From NCBI RefSeq assembly GCF_021504595.1, contig NZ_JACSGT010000001.1, positions 2,604,001 to 2,668,000 on the forward strand: a stretch of DNA of 64,000 nucleotides, in the 5' to 3' direction. This DNA comes from Chryseobacterium indicum. GTDB taxonomy: Bacteria; Bacteroidota; Bacteroidia; Flavobacteriales; Weeksellaceae. The notes under the pieces were generated by a model. It saw only the letters and a list, made by a program, of their open reading frames with translations. It made no database searches and was not told where the DNA came from. Made by a program: the position numbers and the translations under genes. Shown in pieces: positions 11,474-20,640 of the stretch (its first letter is position 1; every line of letters starts with the position of its first letter).

Positions 11474-12121
11474 ATGGAATTTTTAAAAGATCATTACGTT
11501 ATCCAGAATGAGCTACTGCTGATTTTCATCTCCGTTCTTCTCGGCATTTTCATCGGGACAGAGCGCGAGTACCGGAATAAATCGGCAGGGTTGCGCACTT
11601 TTATTCTGGTCTGTTTCGGATCCTGCTTGTTTACAATACTTTCCATTAAAATCGGAGTTGCCAATCCGGATCGTCTTGCAGCCAACATCATTACCGGAAT
11701 TGGTTTCCTTGGAGCAGGCGTTATTTTTAAAGGAGACAGCAAAATCGACGGAATTACCACTGCCACAACTATTTTCGCAACTGCCTCCATCGGAATGGCA
11801 GTCGGATCAGGGTATGTTTATCTTTCTCTCCTCGGAACACTTCTTATTTTGGTGGTTTTAAATTATTTAACCTATTTTGAGAAATTTATAGACAGGCATC
11901 ATAAAATCCGGGAATATAAAATTGCGGTAGTCAATTACCGTGATATTCAACATTGTGAAGAGCTTTTTAAGAGAAACCATCTGAAATTTACCTTGGCAAA
12001 ACAACAGTATACACAGGGAAATTTATCGACAACATGGGTGGTTACAGGCAATAATACCAATCATGAAATTTTAATGAAGAACCTGATGGAAGATGATAAA
12101 ATAATTGCCTACCAGTTTTAA
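11474..12121 (+). CDS. MgtC/SapB family membrane protein
   Basis: A 215-residue inner-membrane protein. The first about 135 residues form the MgtC domain: membrane segments separated by the signature GTEREYRNKSAGLRT, then TGIGFLGAGVIFKG and GITTATTIFATASIGMAVG. A C-terminal cytoplasmic domain of about 75 residues follows (YKIAVVNYRDIQH...), resembling the ACT-like tail of the family. Members affect Mg2+ homeostasis and virulence in other bacteria, mostly by modulating ATP synthase or other transporters; the role here is unknown. The ATG at 11474 opens the conserved N terminus. Longer upstream reading (from 11279) overlaps the divergent gene and is not credible. Confidence 0.88.
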   Translation: MEFLKDHYVIQNELLLIFISVLLGIFIGTEREYRNKSAGLRTFILVCFGSCLFTILSIKIGVANPDRLAANIITGIGFLGAGVIFKGDSKIDGITTATTIFATASIGMAVGSGYVYLSLLGTLLILVVLNYLTYFEKFIDRHHKIREYKIAVVNYRDIQHCEELFKRNHLKFTLAKQQYTQGNLSTTWVVTGNNTNHEILMKNLMEDDKIIAYQF

Positions 12122-12138
12122 TATCATCGATGTCAATA

Positions 12139-12164
12139 AAAAATCCCTTCAGATGAGGGATTTT
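12139..12164 (-). terminator. Terminator after the NlpE-like gene
   Basis: Stem AAAATCCCTC with its complement (one wobble, loop of about six). On the minus strand it is followed by TTTTATTG; on the plus strand no T-run follows, so it mainly ends the minus-strand lipoprotein gene. Confidence 0.65.
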
Positions 12165-12177
12165 GGAGGTTACACGA

Positions 12178-12660
12178 TTATTTCTTTTTAAAAATATACA
12201 GGGCTTTGTTCGGACCGTCAATCGGTTTTCCTTCCATATCAAGCTGTGTAAGTGTATTTTCCCCAACTTTATATTTGTATTTTGAAGTTTTTCCGTTTAA
12301 GGTAATGATGCTTCCGGAAGAATCCCATGCAAACGTGCCTGTATCTTCATTTTTAGAATTTCTTTCCAGATATTCTTCTGTGATTTTAAAAGATTTATCC
12401 TTACTTAAGACAAGGATGGTTTTAATTCCGGGGCAATCTGCGCATGGAACTGTGGCTTCATACGTTCCGTCCCAGTCCAAAGAATTTTCTGAATTATCAG
12501 AAGCCGCAACTGAATTTGTTTTGGTACTGTCCACCGGAGCCTGAATCGCCATCGGATCTGTTTTAGGATTCATCTCCACTTCAGGATTTTTGTCTTTTTG
12601 CGTACAGGAAACCACAAGCGACGCAAGAGCGATTCCCAAAATCTGAATTGTTTTTTTCAT
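12178..12660 (-). CDS. NlpE-like copper-resistance/stress lipoprotein
   Basis: A 160-residue lipoprotein: the signal ends at the lipobox VVSC (lipidated Cys19), followed by a Ser/Asp-rich linker to about residue 60 and one NlpE N-terminal-like domain. The hallmark is GTYEATVPCADCPGIKT with the CxxC pair Cys73/Cys76, followed by beta strands (SFKITEEYL, GTFAWDSSGSIITL). E. coli NlpE senses surface contact and copper through Cpx; Bacteroidota have no obvious Cpx system, so the role here is unclear. Only one NlpE domain is present, so the C-terminal OB-like domain of E. coli NlpE is missing. Confidence 0.85.
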   Translation of the reverse strand: MKKTIQILGIALASLVVSCTQKDKNPEVEMNPKTDPMAIQAPVDSTKTNSVAASDNSENSLDWDGTYEATVPCADCPGIKTILVLSKDKSFKITEEYLERNSKNEDTGTFAWDSSGSIITLNGKTSKYKYKVGENTLTQLDMEGKPIDGPNKALYIFKKK

Positions 12661-12967
12661 AATAAATGATTTAGCGTGAATGCTTTTTCAGCAGCAAAAA
12701 TTAAGCCGCCTGATTGGTTTCTGGTTTCTGGTTGATAGATCGAAATGATTAAAGATTAAAGATTAAACCTTATCATCAATCTTGATACAAAAATTTTACT
12801 TGTTTTTACTTTTCTAGAATAATCGGTATGCTGAATTATAATTTTACGTTTGAAAATAACAGAATCATAAAATATTAAATTTGAACAGCCTCTAAAAAAC
12901 AATCAACTATCAGCTAATTTTAATCTAAGTATACTATTTTCTTCGTAAATTCGGCAAAATTTTGATT
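12661..12967. other. Intergenic region with short tandem repeats
   Basis: About 307 bases between divergent genes. It contains two small tandem repeats, GGTTTCT repeated near 12716-12732 and GATTAAA three times near 12747-12768. A weak -7-like TAAATTCG (12946-12953) lies 14 bases before the S46 peptidase start. No gene seen. Confidence 0.45.
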
Positions 12968-15106
12968 ATGACAAAAAAGATACTTCTATCTGTATTTCTT
13001 TTGCCGGCTGTAATGACGTTTGCACAGCAATACGGCGGAATGTGGATTCCAACGGAGCTTAATGAAAAGGAAATGAAAGATTTGGGAATGAAAATCTCTG
13101 CCAAAGATATTTTTAATCCGCAAAAAGCAAGCATAAAAGATGCCGTAGTACAGTTTAACGGAGGCTGTACCGCAGAAATTATCTCGCCAAAAGGGTTATT
13201 GCTTACTAACCATCACTGTGGTTACGGGCAGATTCAGTCTCACTCAACCGTGCAGAACGATCTTTTATCGAATGGGTTCTGGGCAAAAAACCCTCAGGGA
13301 GAACTTCCGAATCCGGGAGTAACGGTAGACTTTATTGTTGACATCAAAGAAGTGACCTCTCAGATTTTAGAAGGAACCGATAAATTGCAGGAACCTGATC
13401 TTTCTAAACAGATTGCCAAAAATATTGAGATTTACAAAAATTCTCAGAAAACAGAACCTTATCAGTCGATTTCTGTAAGATCCATGTATTATGGGAATAA
13501 ATTCTATGCTTTCACTATTGAAACATTCAAGGATATCCGTTTAGTAGGGGCTCCGCCTCAAAGCATCGGAAAATTCGGTTCAGATACAGACAACTGGGTT
13601 TGGCCAAGACATACGGGAGATTTCTCCATGTTCAGAATCTACGCTGATAAAAACAACAAACCAGCGGAATATTCTAAAGACAATGTTCCTTACGTTCCGA
13701 AACATTATCTTCCGGTTTCCATTAAAGATAAAAATGAGAATGATTTCACTTTTGTATTCGGATTCCCGGGAAGAACTACAGAATATCTTCCTGCGATTGC
13801 GGTTGAAAAGATCATGAAAGACACCGATCCTGCGAGAATTGCAGTGAGAGATGTTGCTTTGAAAACGTTGGACGAAAAAATGCGTACCGATGATGCCACA
13901 AGAATTCAGTATGCTTCAAAATACGCTTCAGTAGCCAATTACTGGAAAAAATGGATTGGAGAAGTGGAAGGTCTGAAAAAATCTAACGCGGTAGAGAAAA
14001 AAGTACAGTATGAAAATTCTCTGATCGCTAAAAATAAAGACATTAAAACGACTTTAGATCAACTTAACAAACTGTACAATGATCAAGCTCCTTATGCATT
14101 AAACAACGCATATTATTCTGAAACCATCAGAAATGCAGAAACGTTAACACTTGCCAATCTTTTCTACAACTACGTTACTGCGGTTGAAGCCGGAAGAATG
14201 GACGAAAAAGGGACAACTTCCTTTAAAAACAGACTGACCTCTTTCTACAAAGATTACAATGCAGAGCTTGATGCAAAAGTTACGGCAAAATTACTGGCTC
14301 TCTATGCCAATAAAACGGCTCCGGAATTTTTACCTGCAGGATTTGAAAAATATAAAAATGAAGCGCAAAATCTTCAGACGATTGAAGAAGATTCTAAAAA
14401 CTCCATCATTACAGGAAGAACTGAAGTAAACGGAGCTTTTCTTAGTAAAGATATCGAAAAGGCATTCTCCAATCAGGATAAACTGATCAAGACATTGAAA
14501 AAAGATCCTGTTTATCAGACTTATTTATCCATGAGAGACACCTACATCACCAAAGCTGATCCTCAGTTTACGTCGATGCAGACAAAAATTGATGCTTTAC
14601 AGAAAACTTATATGGCTCAGCAAATGGCAACGGATAAAGACAGAAAATTCTTCCCGGATGCAAACTCTACCCTTCGTGTAACGTACGGAAAAGTAAAGGG
14701 TTCTTCCCCAAGAGATGCCGTTTCTTACAATTATCAGACGCATTTGGCGGGAGTAATGGAAAAATATGTTCCGGGAGATTACGAATTTGATGTTCCGAAA
14801 AAGCTGATTGATCTTTACAGCAAGAAAGATTTCGGAGTGTACAAAGATAAAACCGGCGATGTTCCTGTAGGATTTACAGCAACCAACCACACAACAGGAG
14901 GAAACTCCGGAAGTCCGGCTCTTGATGCCAACGGAAATCTGGTAGGACTGAATTTCGACAGACAATGGGAAGGAACAATGAGCGACATTAATTATGACCC
15001 TCGTTTCAGCAGAAATATCATGGTGGATACGAAGTATATTCTTTTCATCATCGATAAATTTGCAGATTCCAAATGGCTGATTGATGAGATGAAAATTGTA
15101 AAATAA
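12968..15106 (+). CDS. S46 family dipeptidyl-peptidase, DPP11-like
   Basis: A 712-residue exported serine exopeptidase that should remove dipeptides from peptide N termini in the periplasm. The signal peptide ends near TFAQ. The chymotrypsin-like core is split: catalytic His in LLTNHHCGYG (about residue 82-83), Asp in PRHTGDF, and Ser647 in TTGGNSGSP, with the helical S46 domain between. Arg665 (in NFDR) lies 18 residues after the catalytic Ser, the same spacing as Ser655/Arg673 of Porphyromonas DPP11, where the arginine selects Asp/Glu at P1; DPP7 has Gly there. I therefore infer acidic P1 specificity. The ATG at 12968 is used rather than a TTG two codons earlier. A terminator follows. Confidence 0.92.
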   Translation: MTKKILLSVFLLPAVMTFAQQYGGMWIPTELNEKEMKDLGMKISAKDIFNPQKASIKDAVVQFNGGCTAEIISPKGLLLTNHHCGYGQIQSHSTVQNDLLSNGFWAKNPQGELPNPGVTVDFIVDIKEVTSQILEGTDKLQEPDLSKQIAKNIEIYKNSQKTEPYQSISVRSMYYGNKFYAFTIETFKDIRLVGAPPQSIGKFGSDTDNWVWPRHTGDFSMFRIYADKNNKPAEYSKDNVPYVPKHYLPVSIKDKNENDFTFVFGFPGRTTEYLPAIAVEKIMKDTDPARIAVRDVALKTLDEKMRTDDATRIQYASKYASVANYWKKWIGEVEGLKKSNAVEKKVQYENSLIAKNKDIKTTLDQLNKLYNDQAPYALNNAYYSETIRNAETLTLANLFYNYVTAVEAGRMDEKGTTSFKNRLTSFYKDYNAELDAKVTAKLLALYANKTAPEFLPAGFEKYKNEAQNLQTIEEDSKNSIITGRTEVNGAFLSKDIEKAFSNQDKLIKTLKKDPVYQTYLSMRDTYITKADPQFTSMQTKIDALQKTYMAQQMATDKDRKFFPDANSTLRVTYGKVKGSSPRDAVSYNYQTHLAGVMEKYVPGDYEFDVPKKLIDLYSKKDFGVYKDKTGDVPVGFTATNHTTGGNSGSPALDANGNLVGLNFDRQWEGTMSDINYDPRFSRNIMVDTKYILFIIDKFADSKWLIDEMKIVK

Positions 15107-15114
15107 ATAATAAG

Positions 15115-15143
15115 AAAAGTCCTGAAAAAATTTCAGGACTTTT
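15115..15143 (+). terminator. Terminator after the S46 peptidase gene
   Basis: A perfect 12-base-pair stem AAAAGTCCTGAA with its complement, loop of five, followed by TTTTTTATTTC. Confidence 0.85.
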
Positions 15144-15185
15144 TTATTTCTTTACGATTCTTACTCTAAGAGTCTAAAAAGATTT

Positions 15186-15317
15186 TTAATTTTTACATTC
15201 CGGTTCTCCACAGAACTTACCTACTTTTTCGCAAACACCATCGTAATTCATACAAATCATTAATCCTCCCTTTACTGTTTTAAGATTTTCTCTAGAAAGT
15301 TTCTTTAAATTTTTCAT
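15186..15317 (-). CDS. Bacteriocin-like peptide with double-glycine leader
   Basis: A 43-residue peptide. The leader MKNLKKLSRENLKTVKGG has the LSREeLKxVKGG pattern of double-glycine precursors, which are cut after GG by peptidase-containing ABC exporters. The 25-residue core begins LMICMNYDGVCEKV and holds four cysteines (in MICMN, GVCEK, KFCGE, PECKN), enough for two disulfides or thioether links. Flavobacterial genomes carry many such small 'bacteriocin-like protein' genes, often without a known modification enzyme nearby; none is adjacent here, nor is an exporter. Whether it is an antimicrobial, a signal or something else is unknown. Confidence 0.78.
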   Translation of the reverse strand: MKNLKKLSRENLKTVKGGLMICMNYDGVCEKVGKFCGEPECKN

Positions 15318-15794
15318 TGTTTTTGTTTTAATTTGTTTCCTACTCTGTGAGCTTTTCGGATACCGCTATATTTTAAGATAAATTTAAACAAAAGAAACAA
15401 TTCTCCAATAATTTTTCACACATTTAAGAAAAAAATATATTATGTTAAATAAAACAATATTTTTACAACATTTGCTGATCTGAAATCCTTTTTAAAATAT
15501 AAACTTAAACTTTCGAAAAACGCAAAATATTCAATAAATACTGTCTTATCTTAAGGTGCAAAAATTTTATCTACGATAAAATTAAGCATAATCCTTATTG
15601 AAAATCTTTGATTTTCTTGCGCCTTAATGATTAAGACTAATAAAAAACTTGCGTCTCTGCGCTTTCCAAAAGAATATTTTTAAAAAGTTTAAACTCTATA
15701 TAATAAGCGTTTATTTAGATTTTTTAATCCGCATTTTCAGGATGGAAATTGCACATGACCTAAAAACGGAAAGAGGCTTTTTCAAGCCTCTTTT
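15318..15794. other. Intergenic region with interspersed repeat fragments
   Basis: Very AT-rich stretch upstream of the double-glycine peptide and downstream of the M16 peptidase. Between about 15560 and 15690 are words such as CTTGCGCCTTAATGATTAAGA and CTTGCGTCTCTGCGCTTTCC, resembling the repeat family near 2414-2725. No gene was found. Confidence 0.45.
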
Positions 15795-15797
15795 TTA
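15769..15797 (-). terminator. Terminator overlapping the M16 peptidase stop codon
   Basis: Stem AAGAGGCTT with AAGCCTCTT (arms 15771-15779 and 15784-15792). On the minus strand the hairpin begins within the stop codon and is followed by TCCGTTTTT, a weak T-run. Confidence 0.55.
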
Positions 15798-18671
15798 ATG
15801 TCCGAAAATATCTTTTAAACTCACTTCCCTGAAGGTTCCCATCTTATCAACCGCTTCCCTATTCAGGTTTTCTTTTTTTCCGATAATGGCGGTGTTAAAG
15901 TGAACGGATTTTATGTAATGATCATAAAAATCTTTCAAATCTTCAAATCTCAGGCTTTCAATCTGGCGATAGATATCTTTCCTAAAATCGTGATGAATAT
16001 TCAGTTTTCTTAATCTTAAGGTATTGAAGAAAATATTCGTTCTCGTTACCCGTTGCGAAGCAATCTGTTTTAAAGCAGAATTTTTTGCATTTTCAAACTG
16101 TACCTTCACTTCAGGAAGTTCAGTCATCAGTTCAGTCATCGTATCCACAGCAATCTGCAATTTGTCAGGCTGCGTTCCGATGTAGGTGGTAATATAATCC
16201 GGATGATTCAGCTCTGAATTGGCAGCGTAAGAAACATACGCAGAATAGGCTAAACTTTTGCTTTCACGGATTTCCTGAAAAACAATGGATGACAAACCGC
16301 GTCCGAAATATTCATTAAAAACATTGATTTTACCAAAATTTTCCGTGTTGACATTTCGACCCCTTCCTACTTTGCTCATTTCCATCTGAACCATATCGTA
16401 ATCTGTAAAATATACATTTCCGTCTGTTTCTGGTTCCGGATAATTTTTAGGTTCCGGAATGACAAAACTTTCATTTTCAGTATATTTTCCGATGTATGAA
16501 GTAAAATTTTCAAAATTTCTTCCGTAGAAAAATATCTGATACGGATATTTGAAAAGCTTCTTCATACGGTCTGTAAAAACCTCCACACTGCTGCTTTCCA
16601 GCTCTTCTTTTGAAATAACATCCGTGAACCGCGAAAAAGGTCCCAATTTGGTATAATTGGTAAGAGCCGTCATAATTCTACCCTTATCTTTCTTCATCGC
16701 AGCACGGTTTTCCAGAATAGTTTCTGTAAACTGTCTGTAAATTTCCTGATCCGGTTTTACTTCATACAGCCAATGCTGCAGAAGATCTATTCCTTTTTCA
16801 ATATTTTCTTCCAGACCGTTCAGCGAAATAATCAGCTGATCGTTGGTGGTTTTAAAATCATTGGTAACGCCGATTTTGAAGAATTCTTTTTTCAGATCTT
16901 CCGGAGAGAATTTTTCAGTTCCAAGATATTGAAGAACCTGAGTTGAAATTCCCAGATCGCGGTCGTGATCGCTTCCGAAAGGAAAAATAAAATGAACCTG
17001 CGCAATATCGTTGTATTTATTTTTAACAAAACTGACGGTCTTGCCTTTAATAACATCTTTCTGAATTTCCTTTTCATAGTCCACAAATTCAGGCTGAATA
17101 TCTTCTGTTTTTTCTTCCAGAATCTGCTGTAAAAATTCAGACTGGGCTTCACGGTTTATTTTCACAGGAGTAATTCCCGGATTTTCTACTCGTATTAATT
17201 TTTCGTTTACCCCTTTTTCTTTGTAAACGATCACATAATTATCTCTGAAAAACTCATTGGCAAAAACGATAACCTCTTCTTTCCTCAGTTTTTCATATTG
17301 ATCCATTTCATTCAGTTCCTGTTCCCACGTTCTTCCTTTGATGTAAGTATCATAAAGATTCGTTGCCAATCCGTCTGCGGTTTCCAGCGCTTTCATCCTC
17401 TGAATTTTAAAATCATTGATGATGGCAGGAAGCATCCAGTCCGGAAATTTTCCTTTTTTAACCAGTTCGATCTGCTCCAGAACCAAATCTCTGGCTTCAT
17501 CCAAAGTCTGCGATTCCTTCGGAACGGCAACGATGGAAAAATATCCGTACTGTTTCAGACCTACTGAATACGCCTGTCCCCACAATAATTTTTGAGTCTG
17601 ATTGATATTCAGATCCAGCAATCCTGCTTCTCCTCTATTGCTCAGAATATTCACCACTACATCCGCCAACATTGCTTCTTTTGTGCCGTAACTTTCCGTT
17701 CTCCACGCCAATTGTACTCTCGGCGTTGTGGGACTTTTTACCGTTCGTTTTATAATTTCCGTAATCGGTTTTTCGATGATGGGCGTTTTTTTCGGAAGCT
17801 CTCTGTAGGGAATGGTCCCGAAATATTGGTCAACAAGCTGAATCGTATCTTCAAAATCAAGATCTCCCACCAAAACCATGGCATAATTGTTCGGAACATA
17901 ATATTCATCAAAATATTTATGAATCGCCTTCATGGAGGGATTTTTCAAATGTTCTGCCTTTCCTAACGTGGTTTGCTGTCCGTTGGGATGCGTAGGAAAA
18001 AGTGCGTCCATCAGTTCATAATTTACCAGACGCGAATCGTTGTCCTGTGCTCTGTTGAATTCTTCATAAACAGATTCCAGTTCGGTATGAAAAAGCCTTA
18101 AAGCCAGTTCAGAAAAACGTTCTTTCTCGATTTTCAGCCATTTTTCAAGCTCATTGTTCGGAACATTATTTTTGTAAACCGTTTCATCGAACCATGTATG
18201 CGCATTGGTTCCGCTTGCGCCTAAAGAAGAAATTGCCTTATCATATTCATTCGCAATGGCATACTGACTGGCTTCCTGAGAAACTTCATCTATTTTGCGG
18301 TAAATTTCTTTCTTTTTTTCAGGATCATTTTCAGCTTTATGCTGTTCGTATAAATCTGAAATCTGATCTAATAATTCACTTTCCTTTTCCCAGTTTTGAG
18401 TTCCTAATTTAGAGGTTCCTTTAAACATCATGTGTTCCAGATAATGCGCCAAACCTGTATTATCAGAAGGATCGTTATTGCTTCCGGTTCTCACAGGAAT
18501 ATAAGTCTGGATTCTCGGAGCATCGGAATTTTGGGCAAGAAAAACCTTTAAACCATTTTTTAAAGTGTAAATTCTTACTCCATTTTCGTCATTGGAAACC
18601 GTGATATATTCGTAGTTATTTTTATTTGTATGAATTTCTTCCCTGAATTTTTTATCAATCATAAACTTCAT
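15795..18671 (-). CDS. M16 family zinc metallopeptidase (insulinase/pitrilysin type, two units)
   Basis: A 958-residue metalloprotease with the inverted zinc motif HxxEH at His76-Glu79-His80 (GLAHYLEHMMFKG) and the downstream glutamate in SVYEEFNRAQD. The N-terminal half holds the active M16 domain with its M16C partner (NYAMVLVGDLDFEDT). The C-terminal half is a second, inactive M16 pair with the RGLSSIVFQEIRESKSLAYSAY arginine/tyrosine motif. Length fits single-chain pitrilysins. There is no clear signal peptide, unlike most exported members, so it may be cytoplasmic; an alternative start at Met4 changes nothing. It degrades peptides in the family; a specific substrate cannot be told. Confidence 0.92.
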   Translation of the reverse strand: MKFMIDKKFREEIHTNKNNYEYITVSNDENGVRIYTLKNGLKVFLAQNSDAPRIQTYIPVRTGSNNDPSDNTGLAHYLEHMMFKGTSKLGTQNWEKESELLDQISDLYEQHKAENDPEKKKEIYRKIDEVSQEASQYAIANEYDKAISSLGASGTNAHTWFDETVYKNNVPNNELEKWLKIEKERFSELALRLFHTELESVYEEFNRAQDNDSRLVNYELMDALFPTHPNGQQTTLGKAEHLKNPSMKAIHKYFDEYYVPNNYAMVLVGDLDFEDTIQLVDQYFGTIPYRELPKKTPIIEKPITEIIKRTVKSPTTPRVQLAWRTESYGTKEAMLADVVVNILSNRGEAGLLDLNINQTQKLLWGQAYSVGLKQYGYFSIVAVPKESQTLDEARDLVLEQIELVKKGKFPDWMLPAIINDFKIQRMKALETADGLATNLYDTYIKGRTWEQELNEMDQYEKLRKEEVIVFANEFFRDNYVIVYKEKGVNEKLIRVENPGITPVKINREAQSEFLQQILEEKTEDIQPEFVDYEKEIQKDVIKGKTVSFVKNKYNDIAQVHFIFPFGSDHDRDLGISTQVLQYLGTEKFSPEDLKKEFFKIGVTNDFKTTNDQLIISLNGLEENIEKGIDLLQHWLYEVKPDQEIYRQFTETILENRAAMKKDKGRIMTALTNYTKLGPFSRFTDVISKEELESSSVEVFTDRMKKLFKYPYQIFFYGRNFENFTSYIGKYTENESFVIPEPKNYPEPETDGNVYFTDYDMVQMEMSKVGRGRNVNTENFGKINVFNEYFGRGLSSIVFQEIRESKSLAYSAYVSYAANSELNHPDYITTYIGTQPDKLQIAVDTMTELMTELPEVKVQFENAKNSALKQIASQRVTRTNIFFNTLRLRKLNIHHDFRKDIYRQIESLRFEDLKDFYDHYIKSVHFNTAIIGKKENLNREAVDKMGTFREVSLKDIFGH

Positions 18672-18698
18672 TTTTCACCCTTAAAAATAGAATGAATA

Positions 18699-18706
18699 CA
18701 AATGTA
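18699..18706 (-). promoter_or_regulatory. -7 box of the M16 peptidase gene
   Basis: Minus-strand TACATTTG, a perfect TAnnTTTG, 27 bases before the start codon, within the region shared with the divergent response-regulator gene. Confidence 0.4.
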
Positions 18707-18775
18707 AGCAATCAAAAAAGAATCCTTCCATTTTATAAATATTAAAATCTATGATTAAGATTCGCATTTTATATT

Positions 18776-18783
18776 TAAGTTTG
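18776..18783 (+). promoter_or_regulatory. -7 box of the sigma-54 response regulator gene
   Basis: TAAGTTTG matches TAnnTTTG and ends 25 bases before the ATG at 18809. No -33 TTTG is seen at 19-21 bases. Confidence 0.4.
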
Positions 18784-18808
18784 CATCAGTTTTCCAAATT
18801 ACAACACC

Positions 18809-20134
18809 ATGCAAGGAAACATCCTCATCATCGATGACGAGATCAAGCTCCTGAAATTATTAGGAATGATCCTTTCCCAAGAAAATTTTAACGTAAAAGA
18901 AGCTTCCACCGCACGTTCTGCGATGACGATGCTCGAACAGTATGAATTTGATGTCGTGCTGAGCGATGTTCGGCTTCCCGATGCTTTCGGAGTAGATTTA
19001 ATAAAATCCATCAAAACCAAATATCCTCATCTGGAAATTATTCTGATGACGGCTTTCGGAAATATTACGGACGCAGTTCAGGCAATGAAAAATGGCGCCT
19101 ACGATTATCTGGTGAAAGGTGATGATAATGATAAAATTATTCCACTGGTTTATAAATCTTTAGAAAAAGCGAAAGATAACAAGTCGAAAATCATCCAGAA
19201 AAGTTCTTCGTCAAAAGGTTTTGAAACAATTATCGGAAATTCGCCTTCCATTATTCAGGCAAAGAAACTGGCAGAAAAAGTAGCGTTAACGGATGCAACC
19301 GTTCTTCTGACGGGCGAAACCGGAACCGGAAAGGAAGTTTTTGCAAATGCCATTCATGAAGGCAGCGACAGAAAGAAAAATAATTTTGTAGCCATCAACT
19401 GTTCCGCTTTCAGCAAAGAAATTCTGGAAAGCGAACTTTTCGGGCATAAAACCGGAGCTTTTACAGGAGCAGTAAAAGATAAAAAAGGACTGGTGGAAGA
19501 AGCCAATGGCGGAACCCTATTTCTGGATGAAATCGGAGAAATGCCGATTGAGCTTCAGGCAAAACTGCTTCGTGTACTGGAAACCAAAGAGTTTATCAAA
19601 ATGGGAGAAACGAAGGTTTCTAGATCTGATTTTCGACTGATTGCCGCTACAAACCGTGATCTGGAGGAAGAAATAAAGCAGGGAAACTTCCGTGAGGATC
19701 TTTATTTCCGGCTGAATATCTTTGAAATCAGGCTTCCGTCACTTCGCGAGAGAAAAGAGGATCTGAAAGCTCTAGCTAAAAATTTCGTGAATGTTTTTTC
19801 TCAAAAACTTCATATCTCCAATATTGAAATCTCTCCGGAATATTATAAAACATTGGAAAAAAACGACTGGAAAGGAAACATAAGGGAACTTCGAAACACT
19901 GTCGAAAGAAGTTTAATTCTAATGAACGACCATATCCTTGATGCAGAAAGTCTTCCGCGTTACTCTGAAAAGGTTTCTTCTGAAAACGATTCTTTCAGCA
20001 TGAAATCTCTGGAAAAGGAGCACATTCAGAAAGTGCTTCAATACACCAAAGGAAACAAGGCGGAAGCAGCGAGATTACTGGAAATCGGGATTGCTACCTT
20101 ATACCGCAAACTGGAAGAATATCATTTGAGATAA
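18809..20134 (+). CDS. Sigma-54-dependent response regulator, NtrC type
   Basis: A 441-residue activator. The receiver domain (1-120) has the acidic pair Asp9/Asp10, the phosphoacceptor Asp53 ([10 protein letters not shown]) and the conserved Thr/Lys positions (LMTAFGN, DYLVKG). The AAA+ domain has Walker A GETGTGKE, an intact GAFTGA loop for sigma-54 contact, and Walker [15 protein letters not shown] Fis-type helix-turn-helix ends the protein ([23 protein letters not shown]). It heads the kdp island, while a histidine kinase closes it (27836-29551), so I infer that the two form the potassium-responsive pair in place of OmpR-type KdpE. Length is typical. Confidence 0.93.
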   Translation: MQGNILIIDDEIKLLKLLGMILSQENFNVKEASTARSAMTMLEQYEFDVVLSDVRLPDAFGVDLIKSIKTKYPHLEIILMTAFGNITDAVQAMKNGAYDYLVKGDDNDKIIPLVYKSLEKAKDNKSKIIQKSSSSKGFETIIGNSPSIIQAKKLAEKVALTDATVLLTGETGTGKEVFANAIHEGSDRKKNNFVAINCSAFSKEILESELFGHKTGAFTGAVKDKKGLVEEANGGTLFLDEIGEMPIELQAKLLRVLETKEFIKMGETKVSRSDFRLIAATNRDLEEEIKQGNFREDLYFRLNIFEIRLPSLRERKEDLKALAKNFVNVFSQKLHISNIEISPEYYKTLEKNDWKGNIRELRNTVERSLILMNDHILDAESLPRYSEKVSSENDSFSMKSLEKEHIQKVLQYTKGNKAEAARLLEIGIATLYRKLEEYHLR

Positions 20135-20391
20135 ATGTTAATTAAAATCCACGCTGTAGATACTGGAGCATTTTATTTAAAACAATAAATAATTGATTAT
20201 CATTTAATTATAACTAATTTTAAATACATTGAGAATTAAACCATTAAGTTTTAGTTTAGAGGTTAAGAATATATAAGAGAAGCTTTGCTTTAAACTAAAA
20301 ATGCCTTCAAAAATATACAGGAACAATTTTAGTCTGTTTTTCTAAGAAAAAACTTATTAGCTAAAAAATAAAACCTATCATTTTAATAACG

Positions 20392-20412
20392 AGCCTATCA
20401 TTTTGATAGGCT
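20392..20412 (+). terminator. Terminator between the response regulator and the kdp operon
   Basis: Nine-base-pair stem AGCCTATCA with TGATAGGCT, loop TTT, followed by TTTCTGTTTTTT. It separates the regulator transcript from the kdp genes. Confidence 0.65.
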
Positions 20413-20486
20413 TTTCTGTTTTTTGGCACATGATGAAACTTCAATAAAACACTCATTTACAATTAATTAAATTATTTTATAGAACA

Positions 20487-20504
20487 TTGGAACTTCTTTT
20501 GGCA
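20487..20504 (+). promoter_or_regulatory. Candidate sigma-54 promoter of the kdp operon (weak)
   Basis: TTGGAACTTCTTTTGGCA resembles the sigma-54 consensus TTGGCAC-N5-TTGCA: the -24 GG and the -12 TTG are ten bases apart as required, but the -12 element reads TTGG instead of TTGC and the -24 C is A. It is suggestive only because a sigma-54 activator gene lies just upstream and no TAnnTTTG box was noticed there. Confidence 0.25.
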
Positions 20505-20532
20505 TTGTCAGTCTGAATAAAATATTTATAAA

Positions 20533-20640
20533 ATGATAATTTCAAGAAAAACGTTCAGAGAACGGGAGCGCTCAAAACTGAGTCTGCTGATGGTATCTTA
20601 CGTAGTATTTACTTTATTAACCTTAATTGTTGTCGTATGA
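20533..20640 (+). CDS. Small single-span membrane peptide in the kdp operon
   Basis: A 35-residue peptide: a basic N terminus (MIISRKTFRERERSK) followed by one hydrophobic segment (LLMVSYVVFTLLTLIVVV). Its stop overlaps the start of the next small frame (ATGA), which is typical of translational coupling. Position in the kdp operon suggests a role with the Kdp pump or its sensor, but I know of no family for it. Confidence 0.55.
   Translation: MIISRKTFRERERSKLSLLMVSYVVFTLLTLIVVV

Larger units (their letters stand above)
20135..20532. other. Intergenic region upstream of the kdp small ORFs
   Basis: 398 bases holding a terminator (20392-20412) and a candidate sigma-54 promoter (20487-20504), ending 29 bases before the first small reading frame. 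CCTATCATTTT occurs twice (near 20374 and 20394). No other gene was seen. Confidence 0.5.

Noticed and set aside
20413..20440. Perfect -24-like TTGGCAC near the kdp upstream region
   Set aside because: No GC dinucleotide at the required spacing for the -12 element; the sequence there is GAAAC.
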